Shown: positions 21,851 through 33,643, counted from the stretch's first letter. The stretch: 64,000 bases of DNA from Sporopachydermia quercuum (GCA_001599295.1 BCGN01000003.1:907148-971147); one strand, 5' to 3'. A program made the numbers and translations. The notes: a model not told the origin generated them from the sequence alone.

Positions 21851-22737
21851 CTTTTGGATTGAACAGCTGATTGCTTAGGTTGTTTACCAGCAGGTGTTCA
21901 GAAAAATTTATTCTTCGAATTGATAAGAATGAAAAAAAGCTGAGGATTCAAATTATGAGAACTCTCAAAGGACGATGATGAGCTATTGATAAACAGGAAG
22001 AATAGAGCGATCGCTGAAAGTTAAACTAGGAAGAGATACAAATAAAACTATTAGCAAATCCAACTTCTTGTCATACATAAGTCAACAAGGAAAGATTGAA
22101 TATAATCTACTCACTAAAATTCATACATTTTGCTCAATTGACAAGTTCCTTCCAGAGATTCTTTCCATGGCACATACAATTTCTGGTTTCCAACTAACTG
22201 TAATAAGATTCAGGTAGAGGAGGATATGTCATGACGTTCGATATGATGGTGAGTGAGAGAAGCAATGGGATTCTAGCATCTCTTGTACCGTGAATAATCA
22301 GAATGGACTAGCAAATTGGAAATGAACTAGAGGTATAATAATATGTTAATTACTGTCATTTACGAACTTTACATAAATACTTCATGACATCAAGGATATT
22401 CATTCTATTGTCTATCAATCAAACAGTTTCACTAATTAGTACCAGTTCTCAGATAAATACGATAATTAAACATCACATGCTACTTAAAAAAATATTTATG
22501 ATTACATGATCAGTTTAATGACCTTGACGAGAGAGCATTATTGGATCTATTATACAATAGACAAAATATATGCAGTGCATTTCTTGAATTAAAGGTTATT
22601 AAGGTAGTCAGGAAGAATATATTACCATGAGATATAAATCTATATTTCTATATTACTTCTGAAATTTTTGTTTGTTCATGAGTATGCTTCTTTTACTCTT
22701 ATCTCCTTGTTTCATCATAGTCTTCAGACCATAAATC
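21851..22737. other. Intergenic, DUF3074 gene upstream / amidase 3' flank
   Basis: About 890 bp between two minus-strand genes, so it holds the promoter of the DUF3074 gene. It is AT-rich, with no gene, tRNA or clear repeat visible. Confidence 0.5.
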
Positions 22738-24432
22738 TCACAAGGTAAGTAAAGGATAAGAAACACCATTTTCCTTGAGAGCCTCTTCAACTAAGCACAT
22801 AGCTGAATAACACTTTTCTTCTTCAAGGCGTCCAGTTACTACTTGAACACCAACTGGTAGTCCTTCCATTTTTTCTGCATCATAATGCATATAGGCTCCT
22901 TTAGCCACTCCATTGAGGCTGCTCAACTTGAAATCTTTTGGCAAAGCGTCAATTTCCTTGTCAACTCTTGTAACAGGAAGAATACCAGCAGAATAGTCAA
23001 TAATATTGAATAGAAACGTGTATCCACAGGAAGAGATTTCATCAAACAAACCTTTATGAGGGAATGCCGGAGTTGCATTAGGAACTGTTAGAAGAAAATC
23101 AATATCTGCTTCTTTCCATGCAGTAAAGAACTCCTGTTTATATGATTCTCTTTCATAAACAAGATCCCATCTTTCTGTTATTGTTTTCTCATTCCAATCT
23201 TCAATCAGATATGCCCAAATTGGGTCCCTTTTAATGTAACGCACATATAGAGCCCAGATCTTTTTGATAAATCTTGGTAATCTTTGAGCATAAACCATAC
23301 GACCAACACCAGCATCATTATGCTCCCAGAAATTTTTATCTCTTAAAGCAATTTTGCAAGCATCTGAACATAACAATTGTGATCCAATTCTAAGAGCACG
23401 TAAAGGAGAAGGTGGAACAAATTCAACAACACTGTAGCCCTGCTTTTTCAATGAATCAACAGTCAAATTCAAAGCGCGTAAACAAGCTGGAGAAGGTGTC
23501 ACAACACCATCATCATACATAACACCAACTGTTATTTTTTCCTTTGGTTTTGTCAGCTTTTCACTTTCTCTCCATTCAAGTGGATGAACAGAATAGTCAT
23601 ACGTCCAAGGTTTCATTTGAATAATAGTTTTAAGAAAGAATCCCAAATCTTTCAACGTTCTAGTCATTGGAGAATATACAGCAGGTATACCTTCTTGCCC
23701 AGGCATAGTTGTGTTGTTTCCAGCCTTAGGAAATCTTCCAGTGGAACATTTAATAGTGTAAGAACCTGAAAAATGTGAAGGCAACCGAACAGAGCCTGCA
23801 ACGTCAGTTCCAATACCTAATCTTGAGCCACCAGCAGCTAGTAAAGCAGCCTCTCCACCAGTTGATCCACCAGCAGCGTATCCTTTCACATGAGGATTCT
23901 CAGTGACACCCCAAACATCGTTATAAGATTCAAACGATAGCAAAGTATATGGGACGTTCGTTTTAACGAAAGGGACAGCTCCGGCATCTTTCAACAGCTT
24001 GACTAGCGGTGCATCATTGGCAAATGGCTTAAAACATTTGTTAACATATCCCATACATGAATCATATCCTTTAATTCCTACAGTGTCTTTGAAAGACACT
24101 GGGAAACCAGCGAGAGGCCCCGTTTTCAATTGTTCTGCATTCGACTCAATGAAAGGAATAGCAACGTCTTCTACTGGTACTTCGGTTATACAGTTGATCT
24201 GCTCTTGTACCTTTACTGCTTGTTTAGCATACGCTTTCAGGACATCAATAGGTTTCACTTCTCCTGACTGAACTTTATTGACAACATTCTCAGCATATTC
24301 TGATAAAATTGATTTTTCTGAATCAGAGACTTCCCCAGGAAATCTTGTTTTCAACGAATCAATCTTAGTTTCTCTTTCTTGCTGTTTAGAAGCAATCACG
24401 CTTCTATAATGAAAATAACCAAGACCCACCAT
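22738..24432 (-). CDS. Amidase-signature family enzyme (FAAH/Amd2-like)
   Basis: 564 residues, typical of fungal amidases related to S. cerevisiae Amd2 and fatty-acid amide hydrolases, which hydrolyse carboxamides through a Ser-cisSer-Lys triad. The Lys is in VSFKDTVGIKG (~116). The glycine-serine loop is GGSTGGEAALLAAGG (~188), and the nucleophile Ser is in GTDVAGSVRLPSHFSG (~212). A Thr replaces one of the two serines usually seen in GGSSGGE. The N-terminal ~25 residues include a short hydrophobic start that could be membrane-associated. The substrate cannot be told from sequence. Confidence 0.85.
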   Translation of the reverse strand: MVGLGYFHYRSVIASKQQERETKIDSLKTRFPGEVSDSEKSILSEYAENVVNKVQSGEVKPIDVLKAYAKQAVKVQEQINCITEVPVEDVAIPFIESNAEQLKTGPLAGFPVSFKDTVGIKGYDSCMGYVNKCFKPFANDAPLVKLLKDAGAVPFVKTNVPYTLLSFESYNDVWGVTENPHVKGYAAGGSTGGEAALLAAGGSRLGIGTDVAGSVRLPSHFSGSYTIKCSTGRFPKAGNNTTMPGQEGIPAVYSPMTRTLKDLGFFLKTIIQMKPWTYDYSVHPLEWRESEKLTKPKEKITVGVMYDDGVVTPSPACLRALNLTVDSLKKQGYSVVEFVPPSPLRALRIGSQLLCSDACKIALRDKNFWEHNDAGVGRMVYAQRLPRFIKKIWALYVRYIKRDPIWAYLIEDWNEKTITERWDLVYERESYKQEFFTAWKEADIDFLLTVPNATPAFPHKGLFDEISSCGYTFLFNIIDYSAGILPVTRVDKEIDALPKDFKLSSLNGVAKGAYMHYDAEKMEGLPVGVQVVTGRLEEEKCYSAMCLVEEALKENGVSYPLLTL

Positions 24433-25696
24433 GCCTTTCTCTTATTTGATATTTGATATGAATCCAGTATCCAGGCTATCTAATGACAGACATGCTTTAG
24501 CGTCAATCTATAATCAGTTAAACAGTCGCAGCTTTTCAAGCGCTAACAAACAAACAAAATTGAACAAAAGGAACTGGAGGATCGTCTCTTCTTTTATACT
24601 TGTGAATTAAGTCTCTGTTATCTGGAAGAAGTACTAATTGCCAAAATAGAGTTTTACTAAGACTTCAAGTTAATGAGGAAAATGAACCTAAATCTCTATC
24701 TGGGGGGTTTAAGTTCAGGGTAAAAGATTTAAGGTTATTGGAAGATATTTCTCAAATTTCTTGTTTAGGAATATCGATAACCGAGATAAATAGGGTCAAG
24801 GAAGATTTTGAAACCGCAAATAAACCCAGAAGGGATACAAGCTGGTCAACATTTTGATTGAACGGTCGTTAATAGAGATTTGTAACTGAATTGGAAAAAA
24901 ACATTTTTATAAGAGTCTAATTCCATTGTTCAAGTGAATTTTTTGTAAATTGAGTAGGCGTTTTCTCAGGGTTGACAAACCTCGAACTGAGTTAACTAGC
25001 ACTGATTGCAATTGAGTTCTCAGACATGGGACCGAACATAAATCAATGGCATCGGGTAAAAATCGATGTAAAATTTTGTTAGCAAAAATCCAGGGTAAGA
25101 CTCAATGAGATATTTTTTGGTGAATTTATAGCTGGGGCTACTCTCTATTTTTTACTTTGCGTTCGCCGTATGAGTGAATATTGTAACGACATTTCCAACT
25201 GCCTGGTAATATTACCTCGTCACTACATTAAATATGCATTGCCCATGCTCAATAGATCATTCTAAAAAAATTATATTCAACCAAATTCCGAACAATTCCC
25301 CTTCTATCAATCAATCAGGTACTCACATATTTTATCTATTCAATACTTTTCTTTGCTTCCGAGGGTAATTCTTGATTCTCTAGTTCGATCCAACAAGCTA
25401 CAATTAAGCTTCCCACATATGCACCATTATGCATAATATCGAACTTTATCCGCATAGATATTCCTAATTGGGGTTCGTGTTAGAGTGGAAATATTTAATG
25501 TTCGAAAGTTTTTATTCTTTAAGTAGTAGTAATAATACAATTATATAATTATTCTAACATAGTACATACAATAATGAGTTTATACAATTGTTTGATGAGC
25601 AAATATGTGATGAAATATTGTTTTGTGAGTACTACTAGTTCTTTTTTTTTTATCAGTGCTCGTATCAATGCACTTGCTGCCGCAGCTTCTATAAAA
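24433..25696. other. Intergenic, amidase upstream / PDC 3' flank
   Basis: 1.26 kb with no gene. It contains a G run (GGGGGG ~24701) and poly-T tracts near 25640. The amidase promoter should lie in the first few hundred bases. Confidence 0.5.
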
Positions 25697-27439
25697 TTAA
25701 TTTGAATTGAGTTTTTCTGACAATTGGGCTTGCTTCACTAAGCTTGATGGAGCATCCATCTTTTCAAGTTTTAACTCCAATAATCGAATCTTGGTAGGTT
25801 TGTTAAAATCGGGGTCATCTAGCAATTTTTCTAATTCCTTGACAGTGTCAATTTTGGTGGAGAAACTTGTCTCAGGGTCAGCACCAAAAGTATCAAGCAA
25901 CTGAGTATTCTTCCACGGTTGAATGTCATTATATGATGCATTCTGCCCATGAATCAACCTTTCTATAGTATATCCATCGTTATTCAATACAAAAATGTAG
26001 GGTTTAAGTTGCCAGCGGATCATGGAGGATATTTCCTGAACCGTTAATTGCAAAGAACCATCGCCAACGAATAAAATGATTCTTCTTTTCGGATTTATTT
26101 CCTGAACAGCAGCGGAAGCACCCATGCATGCTCCGACAGTATAGCCAATAGAACCCCATAAAACCTGTGAAATACCTATAGAATTAGTAGGGAACTTCGA
26201 TTGAATAATACCAAAAGAGGATGTACCTGTTTCTGTAATAATAACATCACCAGACCTGAACCATGATGATACACGACCCCATAACCACGGTTGGCTAATG
26301 ATTTTATCTGCCTCGTGACTTAGAAATACTTCAGATCCATACATAGTCGGAGGTGAAGGGATCAAATGCGCCCTATAGTTTGATGTTGCTGTTCCTATTG
26401 AACCAATCAACTTCTTCAAGGTGAACTTCATTTGAACACCAGGGAAAGTTGCATTGCGGATTTTACAGTAATCAGAATGAAACTCAACAACGTTTTTCGT
26501 TTTGTATGAATAAGTAAATGATCCAGTGTTGAAATCAGAGAGCAGACCACCAATTGACAATATCAGGTCACTTTCTTCGACATAATTCTTTACAGCAGGG
26601 TCTGAAAGACTACCGACGTAGACCCCAGCAAATCTGGGATGATACTCATCAAAAGAGCTTTTACCCATCGGTGTGACAAACACTGGGAATTGTGTTATGT
26701 TAACCAGAGCGTTTACTTCATCTAAAACCTTATGACGAGAAGCACATGCATCTACTAGAATAATAGGTTTTTTAGCCTTAGCCACCAAAGACAAGATATC
26801 AGAAACAACCTCTTGTTCGGAATCAGGATCATTTGGTTTTAGGTCCGTATTTATAGGTGTATCAAGAAGCACCTCCTTAACTTTCTCATCTACCATATTA
26901 GCAGGCAGAGCAAGATAAACAGGCCGTTGATATATATATGCATCCCTTATCACTCGATCGATTTCTGATGGAGCCATGTGTACGTCTCTAATAAATGCAG
27001 TGGTTTGAGATATACTCTGCGACATACGATGAAACACAGTAAAATCACCATTTCCCAGTGTGTGATGTAATAATAGTTGTTTAGCCTGTGAAGCAATTGA
27101 GGGTACTCCTACCACATGAACAACACCTACATGTTCAGCATATGAACCAGCAATTGCATTCAACGCGCTCAATTCACCAACACCAAAAGTTGTCACCAAA
27201 CAAGCGATTCCCTTAATTCTGGAGTATCCATCGGCGGCATAACCGGCATTTAATTCGTTCGCATTACCTACCCACCTCATCCCTTCCACTTCATACACTT
27301 TGTCTAGAAGACTGAGGTTGAAATCGCCTGGAACTCCAAACACAGATCGCACGTCCAATTGTTTCAGCCGGTGGAAAAGATACTCTCCCAGCGTTACTTC
27401 TTCACTATTTGAATCATTACTCTTATCTTCAGACATCAT
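25697..27439 (-). CDS. Pyruvate-decarboxylase-family ThDP enzyme
   Basis: 580 residues (S. cerevisiae Pdc1 563). The enzyme family removes CO2 from pyruvate or longer 2-oxo acids using thiamin diphosphate and Mg. All key parts are present: catalytic Glu62 in NANELNAGYAADGYSR, the His125-His126 pair in HHTLGNGDFTVFHRM, TETGTSSFGI, and the ThDP motif from GDGSLQLTVQE to NNDGYTIERLIHG. The central regulatory domain is shorter in similarity, and the Cys221-equivalent site is not obvious. It may be a fermentative Pdc or an Aro10-like 2-oxo-acid decarboxylase. Two tandem ATGs open the frame. The upstream DNA has a tandem 13-mer and an inverted repeat. Confidence 0.9.
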   Translation of the reverse strand: MMSEDKSNDSNSEEVTLGEYLFHRLKQLDVRSVFGVPGDFNLSLLDKVYEVEGMRWVGNANELNAGYAADGYSRIKGIACLVTTFGVGELSALNAIAGSYAEHVGVVHVVGVPSIASQAKQLLLHHTLGNGDFTVFHRMSQSISQTTAFIRDVHMAPSEIDRVIRDAYIYQRPVYLALPANMVDEKVKEVLLDTPINTDLKPNDPDSEQEVVSDILSLVAKAKKPIILVDACASRHKVLDEVNALVNITQFPVFVTPMGKSSFDEYHPRFAGVYVGSLSDPAVKNYVEESDLILSIGGLLSDFNTGSFTYSYKTKNVVEFHSDYCKIRNATFPGVQMKFTLKKLIGSIGTATSNYRAHLIPSPPTMYGSEVFLSHEADKIISQPWLWGRVSSWFRSGDVIITETGTSSFGIIQSKFPTNSIGISQVLWGSIGYTVGACMGASAAVQEINPKRRIILFVGDGSLQLTVQEISSMIRWQLKPYIFVLNNDGYTIERLIHGQNASYNDIQPWKNTQLLDTFGADPETSFSTKIDTVKELEKLLDDPDFNKPTKIRLLELKLEKMDAPSSLVKQAQLSEKLNSN

Positions 27440-27979
27440 GGGGTGATAATAGTCAGTTAGATGTGTTTTGTATATGTACAGTCAATCTCGTCTTTTTAGT
27501 CTCTATTGCAGAGAATCTGTGTACACTAGAGAAACAGATAATGAGGTGACATTTATAGAACAATCGGTCGGGATCACAGCTTCTAACTAGTGAAACTGTT
27601 GAGTTAATTTTTAGAGGGATTCCAAGAGTCTGTTGGTTTTCAATTGTGACTTATTAGTTTATCCTTACTCCAAAGATAAAGAGAGATTTGAGGAAAGGAA
27701 AAAAACCGTTTACAAGTAAGCTACATGAAAGGTTCAGTTTATCCAAATGTTGATCATTTATGATGACGTAATAACTAATAATATTGGATTCATGATTATG
27801 TAATGCAGAAAAAAACATGAAAAATGTGCGTGACAATTTGATGTAAGTCATAGAATTCCCAGTTCGTGTTGGCAGCTGATTGTAATAATAGCAGTGAAAA
27901 TGATTGAAAATGATCGACATTTGCAAAGAATATAAGCAGTGGACATTAGCAATATTGGAAATCTGGTAGTTTAGATTGT

Positions 27980-28005
27980 GGAGTATACAAAAGGAGTATA
28001 CAAAA
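27980..28005. repeat. Tandem 13-bp repeat upstream of PDC
   Basis: GGAGTATACAAAA occurs twice head to tail and is followed by a partial third unit (GGA). Each unit holds the palindrome GTATAC. It is ~540 bp upstream of the PDC start. Confidence 0.6.
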
Positions 28006-28167
28006 GGACTGAAAAGACCTGTAAACGCAGGAAACCAAATGGGTATACAGAACAAAAGTCGCTATCTAAGGAATATCAAAAACATGTATTTTACTCCATA
28101 AGTACTTTTTATCATCATCGCTATTATTTTTCGAGCACAATAACTAGTGACGGAAAGAATAAAAATA

Positions 28168-28190
28168 GCGATTCAGCGTATATGAATCGC
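28168..28190. repeat. Perfect 8-bp inverted repeat upstream of PDC
   Basis: GCGATTCA at 28168-28175 and TGAATCGC at 28183-28190 are separated by 7 nt. It could be a dimeric operator or a hairpin; it is ~740 bp upstream of the PDC start. Confidence 0.5.
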
Positions 28191-28707
28191 CGTAGATCTG
28201 AAGGCTATCAATGCATGCATCGATCCCATATTTATCGTCTCTTCAAAAGACGCAATACCTTTACCCTCTAACTGAATAACTTAACTGAATATATGGGAAC
28301 TATATACTAAGTAGTTACTTTGTATTATTTTTCCTGGGTGAAACAATAACATCTGATAGTCAATGTATCACCAACATCTATATGAAATACCGCTCACGTA
28401 AGCACCTACACAAGCCATATTGGAGATAATAGTTGTTCCTTATACTGCAAAATGATAATTGAACATAGAGCTCGCCAAAATAACTGTAAAACTGTAAAAA
28501 GAAAATGGCCATCTAATCTCCAATTAAAGCTCAGAACAATAAACGGCCAGAGCACTCACTTTCCATAGCTCTTTCTATTTGATCGCCCATTCCTGTCCGT
28601 TTTTTCTCTTCCTTTCATTCTCCATCAAAACCTAAATGTGAGGGTCACAACACTCCAATAACATCTTCTATGCATATATAAACCACATTGCGTGACACAC
28701 TGTCATT

Positions 28708-30075
28708 TCAGCTATTCTTTTTCTTAGAAACTATTTTTTCAGCTTCTTCATGGAAATTGGGAGTACTGGAAAAATGTGCCTTACCATCACTACCAATAGT
28801 GACAACATTCAAATAATCTTGTGATTTCAACGATTTAGCAGTTATATCATCGGTATTCAGCTTCAAAGGAATTGTGTCTTCCGACTGCACAAACTTCTGC
28901 CACTGCAGCTTCTGAATTATTGCTGATTCAATAGGTGTCTTGGTAAGTGATCTTACAAAGCTCAATGTTTCAGTTACTACAGGTATGACTTCAAAAGATG
29001 ACGATTGCACTAGAATCAACCTAGGGCCTTTTACTTTCACGAATTCTTCAGTTCCTGCTAGTTTCTTCTTAGTGTATACCGATAATTGTTGGTAAACCAG
29101 ATTAACCGCTTTGCTTACCTGTCTAAAAGTCTTCTTGATTGCTACAAACGTTTTCCTCAAATTCTTGCGCAATTCTGATTCATCAGAGAACTCATCTTCA
29201 TCCGATTCCTGTTTCTTTAACACCTCCTTATCCAACATTTCAACTGCTTTTTTCGTGTCTTGTGGAACTTCATTATGTACTTCAAACTCTGACACTAAAT
29301 CACTTAAAACACCCCCTCTCTTACTCAGTCCCAATAAATTTCCTTTCTGAACTAACATCTCCTCTCCTTTATTCAATGCAATTTGATAGATATGGCCTGA
29401 GCCCACTAATACAACATCTCCACGACCAGAGATCTCATTGTATCCTAAATTCTTCAAATTCCAGATGCCTGCTGGGCCCATGGGTCTCCACTTAGGCGTA
29501 ATAGACAAGCTATTACCAGTGTAAGTATGAATGGCCCCACTGGGAAAAACACACCAGTCGTACCGTCCATCCAAGGTTATTAGGCCAAATGTACGAGATG
29601 CTGAGCCTGATCCTGGAAGAAATCCGGAAGGGCGAATAGTAACAGAACAGGAACCAGAGCTTTTCATGGTAATCTTGTGATAAACTATAGGCATGTGAAA
29701 AAGAATCCTTTTGAAAGGAGACAAAATATCCAGTGTAGTAGTTGTAGAAGAGATTGAATCTTTTGTTGTTTTTTGAAGCCCTATGATCGAGCCTCTGCGG
29801 GTATTTAAATTCTCATGTTCATTGAGCTTGACTGATAATAATGTAGGAGGGGTTCCTATGAGGGAGAACTTATCTTTAGCAATATCATCGATTTCTGGAA
29901 TAAACTCAACCTGTTGAGAATGTTTTGTTGGTCCATTATAAGAATTAGCAGAAGAGTTCTGTGGGAAAGAGATTGTTTCTGTTACTCCTATCTGAATGCA
30001 TCTCCTAAAGAGCTTTCGTTGACAAACCAACTTAAGCGATCTAGGTAATTCTAGGGATGTTTCTGATTTCAGCAT
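28708..30075 (-). CDS. AIM24: Mitochondrial Aim24
   Basis: 455 residues (S. cerevisiae 394). Aim24 is a mitochondrial inner-membrane protein that supports MICOS integrity and respiratory-chain assembly. The N terminus is basic (KLVCQRKLFRRC), consistent with a presequence. The conserved AIM24/tryptophan-RNA-attenuator-like beta domain (~125-260) includes SGFLPGSGSASRTFGLIT, RYDWCVFPSGAIHTYTGN and GRGDVVLVGSGHIYQI. The acidic Lys/Glu linker at ~265-310 and the C-terminal KGPRLILVQSSS block are present. Two identical E-box sites lie ~230-265 bp upstream. Confidence 0.9.
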   Translation of the reverse strand: MLKSETSLELPRSLKLVCQRKLFRRCIQIGVTETISFPQNSSANSYNGPTKHSQQVEFIPEIDDIAKDKFSLIGTPPTLLSVKLNEHENLNTRRGSIIGLQKTTKDSISSTTTTLDILSPFKRILFHMPIVYHKITMKSSGSCSVTIRPSGFLPGSGSASRTFGLITLDGRYDWCVFPSGAIHTYTGNSLSITPKWRPMGPAGIWNLKNLGYNEISGRGDVVLVGSGHIYQIALNKGEEMLVQKGNLLGLSKRGGVLSDLVSEFEVHNEVPQDTKKAVEMLDKEVLKKQESDEDEFSDESELRKNLRKTFVAIKKTFRQVSKAVNLVYQQLSVYTKKKLAGTEEFVKVKGPRLILVQSSSFEVIPVVTETLSFVRSLTKTPIESAIIQKLQWQKFVQSEDTIPLKLNTDDITAKSLKSQDYLNVVTIGSDGKAHFSSTPNFHEEAEKIVSKKKNS

Positions 30076-30304
30076 TATGGCATTTGCTTACGGCCACTAC
30101 GCAAAGCTGATAATTGCAACTCCAGAACGTAAAGCTGCAGAAATAATAGAAGTTTGAATGTTCAATTGGAAGAAACAATGTGGATAGATAGGTACTTAGA
30201 TAATCGAAATAACAGACGATGAGCTTTCAGTGGTTGATTTCCAACAATTGTGTTTATAGAAGGAAACATGGCACAGGAGGTGAATCAGAAGATAGTTTAA
30301 GAAA

Positions 30305-30340
30305 TATCACGTGAGAAGTGCCACCGTTTATATCACGTGA
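30305..30340. promoter_or_regulatory. Duplicated E-box TATCACGTGAG upstream of AIM24
   Basis: The 11-mer TATCACGTGAG occurs at 30305-30315 and 30331-30341, 26 bp apart. TCACGTGA is the high-affinity Cbf1/bHLH core, and Cbf1 regulates respiration genes in several yeasts. Control of AIM24 is inferred from position. Confidence 0.5.
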
Positions 30341-33300
30341 GTACCGGGATATCTTGTTTGTTCGCGAACCTTGACCTAATTCTTTCTGCTGGGTGCAATA
30401 ATGATCTGAGGCTAGTCGCAGGGTAGTTAGAAACATTCTACTATTATATCGTAAACGTTGGAAGAGATTACCAAAGCCTTCGTATTATTACATCTCGATT
30501 AGAGTATTTGTATAGTTAGAAAATAAGATAAGTGTTGACATTACAAGACAAAAGATATTTGTTCATTGTATTTTCAATTTGATCCTAAACGTTATTGGCT
30601 GTTAAGTTCCTTGAAATATTATCTTACTTAACTAACAACAACAATACTTCTATTTTTTAAAAATGGCAGTGGTTACAGCGCTATATTCAATTTCAATTTG
30701 GTTTCTTCGAAATACTTTTCATACATTGGTTTTTTATAAATTCAATGTATATTTTAGACGGCCGTAAACCTTCTTTCTAGATAATAGAAGGGGAGAACAA
30801 CGGGTTTTGAAGAAAGGATGTGGAAAACCGAAGTTAGAAGTAAACATACTTAAGATACAACAAGAAAATGAAGTTAAAATCTTTAAATTAAGAATTTGTA
30901 GAGCCATATTAATTAATTTAAGTTAACGTTTGAACTATGAGCGCATAACTCAAGTGTAACTTAAAATGTATGTTAAAGCCTACTTATACGGAAGCATTCA
31001 ATTACCTTTAACATGAACCAGTCGAACTCTAAAAAATTTCATCAGAGGAATATGATGAGTGATAAGCCGATTTAATTTATTTCTGTTTTACAACATATTN
31101 ACAATATTCTAAAATATTACAAATCATGCTATAGACCCCAGGTATTACAAGTATGGCCACATAATTTATTGATGAATAAGCTATTTGGTTACTCTGCGTA
31201 AAACCCACTAAGTTAAACAGATGTACTGATCCTCTGACAACTGGTGAAAGTGCTTTTTGACAATTAGTGCACTGGCCGGATGAACATTTTATAAGTTTTC
31301 TATTCTTTTTCTTGATTCAATCTGTAAAATGGATATACATACTAGCTAAACAGTAGTAAAGAAATTCCTTGTAAATAGAGGCTCTTTCAATTTATAACCT
31401 TGAAAAGCTAGGTTGCACCATGAAAGCTATAGATTAAACTTTTTGGTTCGCGAGTTGTAATTGATTCAAGAACGAGTTGAATCTTCTGCGAGTATTTATA
31501 GAAATTCTTTCTCTCAAAGAGCTTAGTGCATATTTAAGAAGAAAAAACAACCTATTGTTCAAAAGTTGGAATTGAAGCGTCAATTGCGTTCTTAATCTCA
31601 GCCTTGTAGTAAAATTATATACATAAACACAGACATACAGCATTTGCTCAATAAACAATAAAAGGAAAGTAATATATCTGTTCTGACAGTTTCAAGAAAT
31701 AATCAATTATTATCAACCGGATGATGTATTTTCTATTTAGTATCCCGTTGATCTAAGACACCATACAGATGGATACTCATACTTAAAAGACTGTTGACAA
31801 ATGTTCAGGAACTATTTTACATGCATCATTTTGTTTGCTACAACAAGCAGTACTTGAAGAAAAGTAAGAAACATAATGTACAGTAGAGGTGTTATGATAC
31901 TTGAATCTGTAGAAGCAACAAGAATGTTTGAGAACTCAAACCTTGACAGAGTATCTCCAATTTATTGATAATTGATTTTGAAGCTGATCTGCGGATTATC
32001 CTTTTGTACACAACACAATAAAAGAACTCCATTAACCAACGGGAAATCTATTTGATATCTTTAATAAGAGGGCATTGCTGAGTTCAGCAATGTCTCAAAA
32101 CATTATGGTACCAAAAATAGCTAATACTACATCAAATACTACTGTTAATGAGTTATACGATACTTTTTTTTACAGCTACTAAAACTTTCTTACTTGTCTC
32201 ATCCAAATTCCTCTTGGAATGTTTATTTTATGATTGAGAAGATCAAGGCCGTGAGTGTATTCATAAAAAGTGAATTATATGTACATTGTCTGTGTTATGT
32301 TTATCAGTAGGTAGGTGCTTTGTTGCATGACCTCAGCATTTCCCTCTTTATTCAAACTCTCTTTGCTTCCAAGAGATTTCGTCAAGAATAAAAAAGGAGG
32401 ATTTCTTTATTTATTGAAAAATTGAGTTCATCTACTACAAGTATTCGAAAATAGTTGTTCTCAAACATTGACAACAACATTCACGAGTCGATCTTTTCCA
32501 TCTCCAGAAAATATGAAACTGCTGATTTCCGCCTGTATAAGCTTCAAGAATATCTCCGGTTATATAAGCTTCACGAATAATGCAATGCATATTCTGTATT
32601 TGAACACCATTTGCAAAATCGAGCCAATTCAAACAGGTTGTTGTATATTCAATTTCTATGAATAACCAGCCAACCTTTCTTCATCAATACTCGTCTTGCT
32701 GTGAAAAATCGTACTTATATAAAGTAAATAATATAAGGTTTGAATGAGGTACTAACTTTCTTTTTCGAGGTATGCTTAATTTTGACAAGAACAATCTCTG
32801 TTCGGTTCCTTCAATGCAATTGCATGTAGTATCGTACGAAATTGCTCATGTTGAGTGAGCTCAGGTACTAGTCAAGCGTAATTTAATATACCATAACAAA
32901 AGAGATACAAGGTAACAACTTACATGTGATTTAAATAAACAGAAGAGAGGACGAAAATAAAAAACATGAAACTAACGTACAAATTAGAAGCAAGTATAAT
33001 GTTTTATCCTCGAGCTTATTAGGTGCCTGTCTTCTTTTTAGAAAGCGTCATCTTTCAGAACAGTTAGCTTACGAATATTATATTATACTCTATTCATAAC
33101 TGATAATAAGTTTGAAGGGAAACATCCCTGCATGAGTAGATAATTCAAAATCGCTTCCGTTGGACAAGCTTATGTTGTTTTTAACTAAATGTGCAAGGGA
33201 GTAGGTGATTATGGAGAGCAGATAGATCATATTTTTATCGTACTATTATACATTTGACAAAGCTTAATAGTCTTTTTTCCCTCTTTTCTTACTTCGTTGC

Positions 33301-33643
33301 TTGACAGAACATCCCGGCGAAACTTAGTGATAGAAATTTGAACTAATGTTTCAAACGTTTACAACCTTCTTCAGTTAGCTACAACCCAGAATCTAGAGAA
33401 TCTACAAATTAAAATTTTGAGAAGAGGACGAAATGTTATGGAACATAGCTCAAATAACAGAAATGTGAGTATTCGCGAATTACCATAAGTGAGGTAAACC
33501 TATCAGGCTTTGCTGTTTTATTGTTTGACCCAGTTTGATGAACAAGATTATATGGTCATATTATACTCAATTGAGTAAATAGACTTAATTAACTTTCTTA
33601 CTAAATTCTCCTGAGAGTTTCACCAGAATTGTTTGGGATACAT

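Larger units (their letters stand above)
27440..28707. other. Intergenic, PDC upstream / AIM24 3' flank
   Basis: 1.27 kb. It has a tandem 13-bp repeat at 27980-28005 and an inverted repeat at 28168-28190, both described separately. Open frames at 27654-28055 (minus) and 27978-28271 (plus) look non-coding. Confidence 0.5.

Noticed and set aside
15625-25166. Shared 12-mer ACTTTGCGTTCG at two distant sites
   Set aside because: Many 12-mer coincidences are expected between positions in a 64-kb window.
27654-28271. Open frames on both strands upstream of PDC (133 and 97 codons)
   Set aside because: Composition follows the AT-rich background; no recognisable motif.
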